NCBI RefSeq assembly: GCF_029504395.1
Contig: NZ_JAQFIF010000003.1
Span: forward strand, 310,001-374,000
From: Arthrobacter sp. ES3-54
GTDB lineage: Bacteria; Actinomycetota; Actinomycetes; Actinomycetales; Micrococcaceae
Reading direction: 5' to 3'
Length of the DNA stretch: 64,000 bases
Position numbers and translations under genes: made by a program. The notes under the pieces were generated by a model. It did no database searches. It worked only from the letters and a program-made list of their open reading frames with translations, and had not been told where the DNA came from. This document shows positions 52,510-61,171 of the stretch, one piece after another. The stretch's first letter is position 1, and each line of letters opens with the position of its first letter.

Positions 52510-54042
52510 GTGACTTCCCAAAACACCCCCGCCCCGAACACCGCCGCCGAGACGCACGATGCCAGCGAGCAGACCCGCATCCGCATGGAGAAGCGCGCCA
52601 AGCTGATTGAACGCGGCGTCGAGGCATATCCGGTGGGTGTCGAACGCACACACTCGCTCACGGAAATCCGCGAGAAATACGCCTACCTGCAGGCCGACGA
52701 AACCACCGGCGACGTCGTCGGCGTGACCGGCCGCATTGTCTTCATCCGCAATACGGGCAAGCTTTGCTTCGCCACGCTCCAGGAGGGCGGCGTGGACGGC
52801 AAGGCCGTGCGGCTGCAGGTCATGCTGAGCTTGGCGAACATCGGTGAGGAGGCGCTCGCGGAGTGGAAGTCCCTCGTGGACCTCGGCGACCACGTCTTCG
52901 TCAAGGGCGAGGTCATCTCCTCGCGCCGCGGCGAGCTGTCCGTCATGGCGGATTCCTGGACCATGGCCTCGAAGGCGCTGCGCCCGCTGCCCGTGCTGCA
53001 CGCCGGGCTGAATGAAGAAACGCGCGTCCGCCAGCGCTACGTGGATCTCATTGTCCGCGACGAAGCCCGCGAGATGGTTTACACCCGCGCCGCGATCACC
53101 CGCTCCATCCGCGAAACCCTGCACCGCCAGGGCTACGTCGAGGTGGAAACCCCCATGCTGCAGTTGGTTCACGGCGGCGCCACGGCCCGTCCCTTCGAGA
53201 CGCACATGAACGCCTTCGACCAGAAAATGACGCTGCGCATCGCCACCGAGCTCTACCTCAAGCGCACGGTGGTCGGCGGGATCGACCGCGTCTACGACAT
53301 GGGCCGGGTCTTCCGCAACGAAGGGGTGGACTCCACGCACAGCCCCGAGTTCACCACCTTGGAGTCCTACGAGGCGTGGGCGGACCAGTTCGTCATGGCG
53401 GACCGGATCAAGGAGATCATCCTGGACGCCGCCGGCGCCGCCGGTGTGGGCCGCGTGCTGCAGACCGAAGCCGGAGAGATCAACCTCGACGGCGACTGGA
53501 CCTGGCTGGCGGTCTACCCGGGATTGTCCGAATTCGTGGGCCAGGAAGTGACCCCGGACACCCCTGTTGCCGAACTGCTGGAACTGGCCGCCAAGCACGA
53601 GGTCAAGGTCGACGCCGGCTGGGACGCCGAGAAGCTCGTCGTCGAACTCTTCGGCGAACTGGTGGAGCCTACCTTGCTCAACCCCACGTTCGTCTACAAC
53701 TATCCGCCGTCCGCCCAGCCGCTGGCCCGCCAGCACCGCGAAGACGGCCGCCTGATCGAGGCCTGGGACCTCATCATCGGCGGCATGGAGCGGGGCACGG
53801 CGTTCTCCGAACTGATTGACCCGGTGATCCAGCGCGAACGCCTCACCGAACAGTCCCGTCGGTCCGCCGCGGGCGACGTGGAGGCTATGCAGTTGGACGA
53901 AGACTTCCTCCGTGCGCTCGAGTACGGCGCGCCGCCCATGGGCGGAATCGGCCTGGGCATCGACCGCCTCGTGATGCTCTTTACCGGCGCCGGCATCCGC
54001 GAAACGATCCTCTTCCCCCTGTTGAAGCCCGAAGGACACTGA
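52510..54042 (+). CDS. lysS: Lysyl-tRNA synthetase (class II)
   Basis: A 510-residue synthetase that charges tRNA-Lys. An N-terminal OB-fold (about residues 60-170, with GDVVGVTGRIVFIRNTGKL) binds the anticodon. The class II core follows: motif 1 ETPMLQLVHGGATARPF near 215, motif 2 RVFRNEGVDSTHSPEFTTLESY near 270, and motif 3 GIGLGIDRLVMLF near 480. The GTG start sits eight bases after TAAACT. A 60-codon membrane protein gene begins 2 bp after its stop. Confidence 0.97.
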   Translation: MTSQNTPAPNTAAETHDASEQTRIRMEKRAKLIERGVEAYPVGVERTHSLTEIREKYAYLQADETTGDVVGVTGRIVFIRNTGKLCFATLQEGGVDGKAVRLQVMLSLANIGEEALAEWKSLVDLGDHVFVKGEVISSRRGELSVMADSWTMASKALRPLPVLHAGLNEETRVRQRYVDLIVRDEAREMVYTRAAITRSIRETLHRQGYVEVETPMLQLVHGGATARPFETHMNAFDQKMTLRIATELYLKRTVVGGIDRVYDMGRVFRNEGVDSTHSPEFTTLESYEAWADQFVMADRIKEIILDAAGAAGVGRVLQTEAGEINLDGDWTWLAVYPGLSEFVGQEVTPDTPVAELLELAAKHEVKVDAGWDAEKLVVELFGELVEPTLLNPTFVYNYPPSAQPLARQHREDGRLIEAWDLIIGGMERGTAFSELIDPVIQRERLTEQSRRSAAGDVEAMQLDEDFLRALEYGAPPMGGIGLGIDRLVMLFTGAGIRETILFPLLKPEGH

Positions 54043-54044
54043 GC

Positions 54045-54227
54045 ATGGACTATATCGCCGTATTGCTGCCCCCCATCGTGGTGGGCCTGCTTTTCTGGTT
54101 TGCCATGAAATCCATATTCAATGCCGACAAATCGGAGCGGCAGGCAGAAGCCCGCGCCCATGCCGAAGCGGAAGCCCGAGCGGAAGCTCAAAACCGGGAG
54201 CAGGATTCCGGAGCCCTCGGGGGCTAA
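54045..54227 (+). CDS. Small single-span membrane protein (60 aa)
   Basis: A 60-residue protein with one membrane segment (residues 4-21: IAVLLPPIVVGLLFWFAM) followed by an Ala/Glu/Arg-rich helical tail. It begins 2 bp after the lysS stop, so it is likely translated by coupling. The family is not named; small membrane proteins with this look are found next to lysS in related actinobacteria as far as I can recall. Function unknown. Confidence 0.8.
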   Translation: MDYIAVLLPPIVVGLLFWFAMKSIFNADKSERQAEARAHAEAEARAEAQNREQDSGALGG

Positions 54228-54295
54228 TTACCCGGAACGAAGTAATAGTTCCCTATTGCCGCCTGTGGTTTTCCTTTGAACAGAAGTTTTGCGCT

Positions 54296-54325
54296 TTGAC
54301 TCCCTGCTGTAACGCGGAGGATACT
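54296..54325 (+). promoter_or_regulatory. lsr2 promoter in an AT-rich segment
   Basis: TTGACT (-35) and GATACT (-10) are separated by 18 bp. The surrounding 54228-54380 is clearly richer in A and T than its neighbourhood, which fits self-binding by Lsr2. Confidence 0.6.
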
Positions 54326-54380
54326 TATTCCAGATACATCCTGCTTTTTTAACGCTCGATCTTTGGAAAGAGAGTCCTTT

Positions 54381-54707
54381 ATGGCACAGAAAGTAAAAAT
54401 CATCCTCGTTGATGATCTGGATGGGGGATCCGCGGACGAAACTGTCCGGTTTGGCCTTGACGGCGTCAGCTACGAAATTGACCTGTCGTCAAGCAATGCT
54501 TCAGAACTGCGCTCCGCAGTGGAGCGATTTATGTCGCACGCACGCAAGACATCAAGCGGACGCGCCACGCGCACGAAAGTTTCCAGCGGACGGAATCAGG
54601 ACTCTGCCCAGATCCGTCAGTGGGCACGGGACAACGGCTACGCGGTAAACAGCCGCGGACGTATCCAGGCCGAAATTCAGGAAGCCTACCAAAAGGCGAA
54701 TTCCTAG
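54381..54707 (+). CDS. lsr2: Lsr2-family nucleoid-associated protein
   Basis: A 108-residue DNA-bridging protein, the actinobacterial counterpart of H-NS, which silences AT-rich and foreign DNA. The N-terminal dimerisation domain starts AQKVKIILVDDLDGG and contains TVRFGLDGVSYEIDLS; the C-terminal domain IRQWARDNGYAVNSRGRIQ carries the RGR hook that inserts in the minor groove of AT-rich DNA. The ATG at 54381 is preferred over one at 54363. The upstream promoter region is AT-rich, and a hairpin terminator follows the gene after a repeat patch. Confidence 0.96.
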   Translation: MAQKVKIILVDDLDGGSADETVRFGLDGVSYEIDLSSSNASELRSAVERFMSHARKTSSGRATRTKVSSGRNQDSAQIRQWARDNGYAVNSRGRIQAEIQEAYQKANS

Positions 54708-54758
54708 CCAGGGACTCGCATCAGGGCGGCGCAGTATCACGGCCCGGTATCAAGAGAC

Positions 54759-54850
54759 AATCAAGTCTCATCAAGTCCTCAGGTCGCAATCAAGTCGCAA
54801 TGAAGTCCCTGTGAACTCGCAGTGAAGTCCCAATGAGGCGCAGTCAAATG
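54759..54850. repeat. Imperfect short repeats (AATSAAGTC type) after lsr2
   Basis: About eight copies of an imperfect 10-13 base unit such as CAATCAAGTC, CAATGAAGTC and CAGTGAAGTC are arranged in tandem. They lie between the lsr2 stop and its terminator. No open frame of note is present. Confidence 0.75.
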
Positions 54851-54851
54851 C

Positions 54852-54881
54852 CAATGCCCCCGTTATCCGGCGGGGGCATTG
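54852..54881 (+). terminator. Terminator after lsr2
   Basis: Arms CAATGCCCCCG (54852-54862) and CGGGGGCATTG (54871-54881) are fully complementary around an 8-base loop. No T-tract follows. Confidence 0.72.
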
Positions 54882-54930
54882 CCATGCCGACGGCGGCACG
54901 CCTTTCGGGCGGGCCCCGCACCCGCTCCGC

Positions 54931-55069
54931 CAGCAAGGGCCGGACGGCGCCGCCCGGCCCGGCCGGTTGCACCGCCGGTAAGCGCGGGAAGGCGCCGCCC
55001 GGCCCGGCCGGCTCCCCGCCAGCAAGCGCCGGACGGCGCCGCCCGGCCCGGCCGGTTGCACCCGCCCGG
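54931..55069. repeat. GC-rich repeats of about 45 bp upstream of clpC
   Basis: A 21-base core, GGCGCCGCCCGGCCCGGCCGG, occurs three times, at 54946-54966, 54991-55011 and 55035-55055, with related flanks (CCAGCAAG before copies one and three, TTGCACC after them). The 509-bp gap between lsr2 and clpC holds this cluster, the AAGTC repeats and the lsr2 terminator; no gene is seen. Confidence 0.82.
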
Positions 55070-55216
55070 GAAGGGTTCCGGCCCATCCCGCCCCTGCCGG
55101 GAGGGGTGTCCGGGCAGCGATGCGCAACCCTCCGGTTTCCCCTGTGGCGAACAAGCCCCAAATCTGGAACCCGGCCACGTAGCATCAAAGTACGTCGTAG
55201 CTAGGAGTGTGGCGAA

Positions 55217-57709
55217 ATGTTTGAGCGATTTACGGACCGTGCCCGTCGCGTAGTTGTGCTTGCCCAAGAAGAGGCACGCATGCTGAACCACAATTACATT
55301 GGTACCGAACACATCCTCTTGGGTCTGATCCATGAGGGTGAAGGTGTTGCCGCCAAAGCCCTTGAATCCTTGAGCATTTCGCTCGACGGTGTCCGCGAGC
55401 AGGTCCAGGAGATCATCGGCCAGGGCCAGCAGGCGCCTTCCGGCCACATCCCCTTTACCCCTCGTGCCAAGAAGGTCCTGGAGCTCTCGCTCCGCGAGGC
55501 CCTGCAGCTGGGCCACAACTACATCGGTACCGAGCACATCCTCCTCGGCCTCATCCGGGAGGGCGAGGGCGTTGCCGCCCAGGTGCTCGTCAAGCTCGGC
55601 GCCGACCTGAACCGGGTCCGCCAGCAGGTCATCCAGCTGCTCTCGGGCTACCAGGGCAAGGAAACCACGGGCGCCGGCGTCGGCCCCGGGCAGGCCGAGG
55701 GTACCCCCGCGGGTTCCGTCGTCCTGGACCAGTTCGGCCGCAACCTGACCCAGGCGGCGCGCGAGAACAAACTGGACCCCGTGATCGGCCGCGAGCAGGA
55801 AATGGAACGCGTCATGCAGGTCCTTTCCCGGCGCACCAAGAACAACCCCGTGCTGATCGGCGAACCGGGCGTCGGCAAGACCGCCGTCGTCGAGGGCCTT
55901 GCCCAGGCGATCGTGCGTGGGGATGTCCCGGAAACCATCAAGGACAAGCAGCTGTACACCCTGGACCTGGGGTCCCTCGTGGCAGGCTCCCGCTACCGCG
56001 GTGACTTTGAAGAGCGCCTGAAGAAGGTCCTCAAGGAGATCCGCACCCGCGGCGACATCATCTTGTTCATCGATGAGATCCACACCCTGGTGGGTGCCGG
56101 AGCCGCCGAAGGCGCCATCGATGCGGCCTCGATCCTGAAGCCCATGCTGGCCCGCGGCGAACTCCAGACCATCGGTGCCACCACGCTGGACGAATACCGG
56201 AAGCACATCGAGAAGGATGCCGCGCTGGAGCGCCGCTTCCAGCCGATCCAGGTCAAGGAACCCTCCGTGGCGCACGCGATCGAGATCCTCAAGGGCCTTC
56301 GCGACCGGTATGAGGCACACCACCGCGTCACCATCACCGACGGCGCCCTCGCCTCGGCGGCGAGCCTTTCCGAGCGCTACATCTCGGACCGGTTCCTGCC
56401 GGACAAGGCGATCGACCTGATCGACGAGGCCGGCGCGCGGCTGCGCATCCGGCGCATGACCGCCCCGCCCGAGCTCAAGATCATGGACGAGAAAATCGCC
56501 GCCATGAAGCTGGAGAAGGAATCCGCGATCGACGCGCAGGACTTCGAAGGCGCCGCGTCGCTGCGCGACAAGGAGCAGAAGCTCATTGCCGAGCGCGCCG
56601 AGAAGGAACGCCAGTGGAAGACCGGCGGCATGGACGACATCTCCGAAGTTGATGAGGACCTCATCGCCGAAGTGCTGGCGAACTCCACCGGCATCCCGGT
56701 CTTCAAGCTGACCGAGGAAGAGTCCTCGCGCCTGCTGAAGATGGAAGACGAACTGCACAAGCGCGTGGTCGGCCAGGACGAGGCCATCAGGGCCCTGTCC
56801 CAGGCGATCCGGCGCACCCGTGCAGGCCTCAAGGACCCCAAGCGTCCGGGCGGCTCGTTCATCTTCGCCGGCCCCACCGGCGTCGGCAAGACCGAACTGG
56901 CCAAGGCCCTCGCCGAGTTCCTGTTCGGCGAAGAGGACGCGCTGATCACGCTGGACATGTCCGAGTACTCGGAGAAGCACACGGTCTCGCGGCTCTTCGG
57001 TGCCCCTCCGGGCTACGTGGGCTACGAGGAAGGCGGCCAGCTGACCGAGAAGGTCCGCCGTCGTCCGTTCTCCGTGGTCCTGTTCGATGAAGTGGAGAAG
57101 GCGCACGCCGATCTCTTCAACTCGCTGCTGCAGATCCTGGAAGACGGCCGCCTGACCGACTCCCAGGGCCGCGTGGTGGACTTCAAGAACACCGTGATCA
57201 TCATGACCACGAACCTCGGCACCCGGGACATCTCCAAGAGCGTTGCCACCGGATTCCAGTCCGGCACGGACACGCAGACCGGCTACAACCGGATGCGCGC
57301 CAGGGTCACCGAGGAGCTCAAGCAGCACTTCCGCCCCGAGTTCCTGAACCGTGTTGACGATGTTGTGGTCTTCCCGCAGCTGACCCAGGACGAGATCATC
57401 GAGATCGTGGACATGTTCGTCGGCCGGCTCGAGAAGCGCCTCAAGGACAAGGACATGGGCATCGAGCTCACGTCCGCGGCCAAGGTGCTCCTGGCGACCC
57501 GCGGCTACGACCCCGCCATGGGTGCCCGGCCGCTGCGCCGCACCATCCAGCGCGAGATCGAGGACCAGCTCTCGGAGAAGATCCTCTTCGGCGAACTGCA
57601 CTCCGGCGACATCGTGGTGGTGGATGTGGAAGGCGAAGGCGACGACGCGAAGTTCACCTTCGCCGGCAACGCCAAGCCGCGCATCCCGGAGATCGCTCCC
57701 AGCGTCTAG
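55217..57709 (+). CDS. clpC: ClpC, AAA+ unfoldase of the ClpP protease
   Basis: An 830-residue HSP100 chaperone that unfolds proteins and feeds them to ClpP. An N-terminal double Clp repeat (about 1-145) contains two [13 protein letters not shown] copies. The first ATPase module has GEPGVGKT near residue 210 and the second GPTGVGKT near residue 555; the UVR-type middle domain lies near 420-460. The second module has an LGGF-type ClpP loop (here in the VATGF region). GGAG lies about 11 bases before the ATG, somewhat far. lsr2 upstream is separately terminated, so clpC has its own promoter. Confidence 0.97.
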   Translation: MFERFTDRARRVVVLAQEEARMLNHNYIGTEHILLGLIHEGEGVAAKALESLSISLDGVREQVQEIIGQGQQAPSGHIPFTPRAKKVLELSLREALQLGHNYIGTEHILLGLIREGEGVAAQVLVKLGADLNRVRQQVIQLLSGYQGKETTGAGVGPGQAEGTPAGSVVLDQFGRNLTQAARENKLDPVIGREQEMERVMQVLSRRTKNNPVLIGEPGVGKTAVVEGLAQAIVRGDVPETIKDKQLYTLDLGSLVAGSRYRGDFEERLKKVLKEIRTRGDIILFIDEIHTLVGAGAAEGAIDAASILKPMLARGELQTIGATTLDEYRKHIEKDAALERRFQPIQVKEPSVAHAIEILKGLRDRYEAHHRVTITDGALASAASLSERYISDRFLPDKAIDLIDEAGARLRIRRMTAPPELKIMDEKIAAMKLEKESAIDAQDFEGAASLRDKEQKLIAERAEKERQWKTGGMDDISEVDEDLIAEVLANSTGIPVFKLTEEESSRLLKMEDELHKRVVGQDEAIRALSQAIRRTRAGLKDPKRPGGSFIFAGPTGVGKTELAKALAEFLFGEEDALITLDMSEYSEKHTVSRLFGAPPGYVGYEEGGQLTEKVRRRPFSVVLFDEVEKAHADLFNSLLQILEDGRLTDSQGRVVDFKNTVIIMTTNLGTRDISKSVATGFQSGTDTQTGYNRMRARVTEELKQHFRPEFLNRVDDVVVFPQLTQDEIIEIVDMFVGRLEKRLKDKDMGIELTSAAKVLLATRGYDPAMGARPLRRTIQREIEDQLSEKILFGELHSGDIVVVDVEGEGDDAKFTFAGNAKPRIPEIAPSV

Positions 57710-57720
57710 CATCAAGACAA

Positions 57721-57756
57721 AAGGCCCCGCTGTCCCGAAACGGACGGCGGGGCCTT
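57721..57756 (+). terminator. Terminator after clpC
   Basis: AAGGCCCCGC and GCGGGGCCTT (57721-57730, 57747-57756) form a perfect 10-bp stem, extended by GTCC/GGAC inside. It lies 11 bp after the clpC stop. Confidence 0.8.
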
Positions 57757-57863
57757 GCGTTTGCGCCCGGCAGCCGGTTCGACGGCCCTCCGTATCTGAA
57801 AGCAGTGTTTCACTCTCAGTGAACTTTCTGTGATCGATGCCACATACGGTGTTGAATCGGTGC

Positions 57864-59981
57864 ATGGCTGCCAAGGACTCAGAGACCCTGAGCGAACAAC
57901 CCGAGACCCCCTTCCACGATCTGGACCACTACCTCGCCATCCCCAAGGTGAGTGGTTTGACGCTGAGCCCGGACGGGGCACGGCTGGTCACCACTGTGGC
58001 GACACTCGGCGCGAAGGGCACCGAATACTGCACCGCGCTGTGGGAAGTTGACCCGGGCGGGGTCAAACAGGCCCGCCGGATCACGCGCAGCGCCAAGGGG
58101 GAGGCGGGTGCGGTGTTTGCCGCCAACGGCGACCTCTACTTCACCTCTGCCCGTCCCGATCCGGAGAGCCCCGAGGCTGACCCCGTCAGCGCCCTCTGGA
58201 TACTCCCGTCCGACGGCGGCGAAGCCCGGGTGGCTCTGTCCCGCGCCGGCGGAATCGGCGGAGTCCACGCCGCCAAGGACGCCGACACCGTGGTGGTGGC
58301 GGCCTCGGTGCTGGCTGGCTCCACGGATGAGGAAAATGACGAAGAACGCCGCAAGGCGCGCAAGGACAACAAGGTCGCGGCCATCCTGCACAGCGGCTAC
58401 CCCGTCCGCTACTGGGACGCGGACCTGGGGCCGGGGCAGCCGCGGTTGTTCGCCGTCGAATCCGGAGGGCAGCTGGAGGCCGGCAAGCCGACCACCGTCG
58501 ACGCCGCGCCGCCGCTGAAGCTCCGCAACCTGACGCCCGACGCCGGAACCCGGCTCAGGGACGCCGAATCGGTGGTCAGCCCGGACGGCACGATGATCTA
58601 CAGCAGCTTCGCCAAGCCGCTTGCTAATGCCGATTCACGTTCCGTGCTGGTCGCCATCGACGTCGCCACCGGCACCCGGACGGTTCTGCTGGACACGGAA
58701 GGCCTGAGCTACTTCCCGGGCCCGGTCAGTCCGGACGGCCGGAGCCTGGTGGTGCTCAGTGAAAGCGACACCACTCCGCTGGAGGCCCCGCAGGTCAAGC
58801 TGCACCTCCTCGACGTCGCCGGCCCGGCGGCAGGCGAGGGTGCCCTGACGCCGCTCGCCCATGATTGGGACCGCTGGGCCCACCCCGCAGCGTGGCTGCC
58901 GGACGGATCGGCGCTGCTGGTCACCGCCGACGAGGACGGCGCCTCGCCGGTGTTCCGGATCGGTGCAGCCGGGAGCCAAGCTGGCCAGGTGCTTCGCCTG
59001 ACGGACGACGCCGCCGCGTATACCGACGTCGTCGTCGCGCCCGACGGACGCAGCGCCTATGCCCTGCGCAGCTCCTACGAATTCCCCGCCGAACCTGTGC
59101 GGATCGACCTCGCCGGCGGCGGCGTCGTGCGCCTGCCCTCGCCCGCGGAGCGCCCGCACTTCAAAGGGACCCTTGAGCGCGTGGAGACGACGGCGGCCGA
59201 CGGCGCCCGTGTGCCCGCGTACCTGGCGCTGCCCGAGGGCGCGTCCGCCGCGAGCCCGGCCCCGCTGCTGCTCTGGATCCACGGCGGCCCGCTGGGATCC
59301 TGGAACGCCTGGACCTGGCGCTGGAACCCGTGGCTGCTGGTGGCCCGCGGTTACGCGGTGCTGCTCCCGGACCCTGCCCTCTCCACCGGCTACGGCCAGG
59401 AGCACATCCAGCGCGGCTGGGGGGAGTGGGGCAAGGCTCCGTTCACTGACCTGATGGCCATCACCGACACTGTTGTGCAGCGCCCGGACATCGACGAGAC
59501 GCGTACGGCCGCCATGGGCGGTTCCTTCGGCGGGTACATGGCCAACTGGGTGGCCGGACATACGGACCGCTTCAAGGCAATCGTCACGCACGCCAGCCTC
59601 TGGGCCCTCGACCAGTTCGGTCCCACCACGGACGCCGCGCAGTACTGGCTCAAGGAGATGACGGCCGAGATGGCGCTGGAGAACTCCCCGCATCTGCACG
59701 TGAAAAACATCAGCACTCCGATGCTCGTCATCCACGGCGACAAGGACTACCGCGTGCCGATCGGCGAGGGGCTCCGGCTCTGGTACGAACTGCTCGCCAA
59801 GTCACAGCTGGCGGCCGACGACAACGGCGAAACGGACCACCGCTTCCTCTACTTCCCGGACGAGAACCACTGGATCCTGCAGCCGCAGCACGCCAAGGTC
59901 TGGTACGGGGTAGTCGAGCACTTCCTCGCCAGGAACCTGCTGGACAAGGACATTCCCGTCCCCGACGAACTGGGTCTCTGA
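57864..59981 (+). CDS. S9-family serine peptidase (acylaminoacyl/dipeptidyl peptidase type)
   Basis: A 705-residue prolyl oligopeptidase-fold enzyme: an N-terminal WD40-like propeller (about residues 20-440) and a C-terminal alpha/beta hydrolase (about 450-700). Catalytic Ser is in GGSFGGYMANW near residue 557, Asp in VIHGDKDYRVP near residue 625, and His in FPDENHW near residue 672. No signal peptide, so it is cytoplasmic and probably trims peptides. The ATG at 57864 gives the normal N terminus; an ATG nine codons earlier (57837) is possible. The region just upstream follows the clpC terminator. Confidence 0.93.
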   Translation: MAAKDSETLSEQPETPFHDLDHYLAIPKVSGLTLSPDGARLVTTVATLGAKGTEYCTALWEVDPGGVKQARRITRSAKGEAGAVFAANGDLYFTSARPDPESPEADPVSALWILPSDGGEARVALSRAGGIGGVHAAKDADTVVVAASVLAGSTDEENDEERRKARKDNKVAAILHSGYPVRYWDADLGPGQPRLFAVESGGQLEAGKPTTVDAAPPLKLRNLTPDAGTRLRDAESVVSPDGTMIYSSFAKPLANADSRSVLVAIDVATGTRTVLLDTEGLSYFPGPVSPDGRSLVVLSESDTTPLEAPQVKLHLLDVAGPAAGEGALTPLAHDWDRWAHPAAWLPDGSALLVTADEDGASPVFRIGAAGSQAGQVLRLTDDAAAYTDVVVAPDGRSAYALRSSYEFPAEPVRIDLAGGGVVRLPSPAERPHFKGTLERVETTAADGARVPAYLALPEGASAASPAPLLLWIHGGPLGSWNAWTWRWNPWLLVARGYAVLLPDPALSTGYGQEHIQRGWGEWGKAPFTDLMAITDTVVQRPDIDETRTAAMGGSFGGYMANWVAGHTDRFKAIVTHASLWALDQFGPTTDAAQYWLKEMTAEMALENSPHLHVKNISTPMLVIHGDKDYRVPIGEGLRLWYELLAKSQLAADDNGETDHRFLYFPDENHWILQPQHAKVWYGVVEHFLARNLLDKDIPVPDELGL

Positions 59982-60029
59982 CACCCCGGCCCCGGGCCCG
60001 GCCGCGAGCCGGCTGGCCCGGAGCCCCCG

Positions 60030-60035
60030 TAGGAT
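60030..60035 (+). promoter_or_regulatory. -10 box of a probable leaderless promoter (acetyltransferase gene)
   Basis: TAGGAT ends six bases before the GTG at 60042; no Shine-Dalgarno is present. Confidence 0.6.
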
Positions 60036-60041
60036 TGGGCT

Positions 60042-60551
60042 GTGACTGACTCGATCCGCATCCGCCCTGCCCGTACCAGCGACGTTGGCGCCATCAAGAC
60101 GCTCGTGGCGCCGTTGGCCGACCAGCGGATCCTCATGGCCAAAGAAACCGTGGCCTACTACGAGAGCCTGCAGGAATTCCGGATCGCCGAATCGGAAGAC
60201 GGCGAGGTGATCGGCTGCGGAGCGCTGCACGTCATGTGGGAGGACCTGGCCGAGGTGCGCACACTCGCGGCCTCGGATGCCTGGCGCGGCAGGGGCGTGG
60301 GCCACGCCCTGGTAGAGCGTCTGCTGGAGGATGCCCGCGCGCTGGGCGTCTCGCGCGTCTTCTGCCTGACGTTCGAAGTGGATTTCTTCAAGAAGCACGG
60401 CTTTGAAGTCATGGCTGACCAGACCGCCGTCGACCCCGTGGTGTATTCCGAGCTCCTGCGCTCGCATGACGAAGGCGTTGCCGAGTTCCTGGACCTGGCG
60501 CGGGTCAAGCCGAACACGCTGGGCAACACCAGGATGATCAAGGAGCTGTAG
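60042..60551 (+). CDS. argA: Amino-acid N-acetyltransferase, short GNAT type
   Basis: A 169-residue GNAT-fold protein resembling the stand-alone N-acetylglutamate synthases of actinobacteria (Rv2747-like), which start arginine biosynthesis. IRIRPARTSDVGAIKTLV is the first GNAT segment; LAASDAWRGRGVGHALVERLLEDAR near residue 78 is the acetyl-CoA loop; and VFCLTFEVDFFKKHGFEV near residue 108 is typical of this group. It has no amino-acid kinase domain. The GTG start is supported by the -10 box six bases upstream. The ArgA role is by homology; a different amino-acid substrate is possible. Confidence 0.88.
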   Translation: MTDSIRIRPARTSDVGAIKTLVAPLADQRILMAKETVAYYESLQEFRIAESEDGEVIGCGALHVMWEDLAEVRTLAASDAWRGRGVGHALVERLLEDARALGVSRVFCLTFEVDFFKKHGFEVMADQTAVDPVVYSELLRSHDEGVAEFLDLARVKPNTLGNTRMIKEL

Positions 60552-60715
60552 CGCCCGCCGGTTGTGCCCAGTCCGGGTGAGCGTCCGGCGGGTTCCGGCC
60601 AGCACCGGCAGCCGCCAGGAACCCGGCGCCCGCCCGGGGCTTCCCTTCAATAAAATTGGTGGATAAACTGATCCCGGCCCAGGGGGTGGGCCGCCATACT
60701 TTCGGAGGCAGAAGA

Positions 60716-60991
60716 TTGCATAAAGCCGTGATTTTTCCCGATTTCTCCGCTTTCCAAATGACAATCGCCAACGCTCCGGCAGCGCCGCCGGTCCAGCCGC
60801 TGAAAGCGCCACCGGCAGAATTCACCAACCGCTCGTCGCCGGGCACGGGTGTCCCCGTGACGGGACAAACCGCTGGTCCCGCGCCTGCCGCGGCAGGGCC
60901 GCCGGCCACACCCCGCGCCCGGATGGGCCGGCTCGCCGCGCCGCCGTTCTCCTGGTTGGGCGTCGACGCCTGGCCGCACTTCCCGGCGTGA
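60716..60991 (+). CDS. Possible small Pro/Ala-rich protein (91 aa)
   Basis: The only candidate gene in the 620-bp gap between argA and dhaK. GGAGG at 60704-60708 is seven bases before a TTG at 60716, in frame with 91 codons. Third codon positions are mostly G or C in the second half. The product starts MHKAVIFPDFSAF, then is rich in Pro, Ala and Gly and ends with WLGVDAWPHFPA. No family is recognised and it may be spurious. The remainder of the gap (60552-60700 and 60992-61126) shows no gene. Confidence 0.35.
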   Translation: MHKAVIFPDFSAFQMTIANAPAAPPVQPLKAPPAEFTNRSSPGTGVPVTGQTAGPAPAAAGPPATPRARMGRLAAPPFSWLGVDAWPHFPA

Positions 60992-61126
60992 GCCGACAAA
61001 CAAGCCTGAATCATCCGTAGGACCAGGGAACGCGCCGCAACAACCCGCCGGCCCGGGATTCGCAGCCCCGCCAGGGAGCCCCGGGCCGAGGGAATCGGGA
61101 GCCTACCGCCGGCCGTGCCCCGGTAG

Positions 61127-61132
61127 TAGGGT
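61127..61132 (+). promoter_or_regulatory. -10 box of the dhaKLM promoter
   Basis: TAGGGT lies 39 bases before the dhaK ATG, leaving a leader of about 33 bases with AGGGAG at 61159-61164. Confidence 0.45.
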
Positions 61133-61171
61133 CTAAGCAAGCAGCCAGGACACCATCCAGGGAGCACCGCC

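Noticed and set aside
54863..57874. Very long open frame (1003 codons) on the minus strand over clpC.
   Set aside because: It lies wholly across a certain clpC gene. In GC-rich DNA, antisense frames stay open; the product has no family features and is rich in Gly, Asp and Val as expected for a shadow frame.
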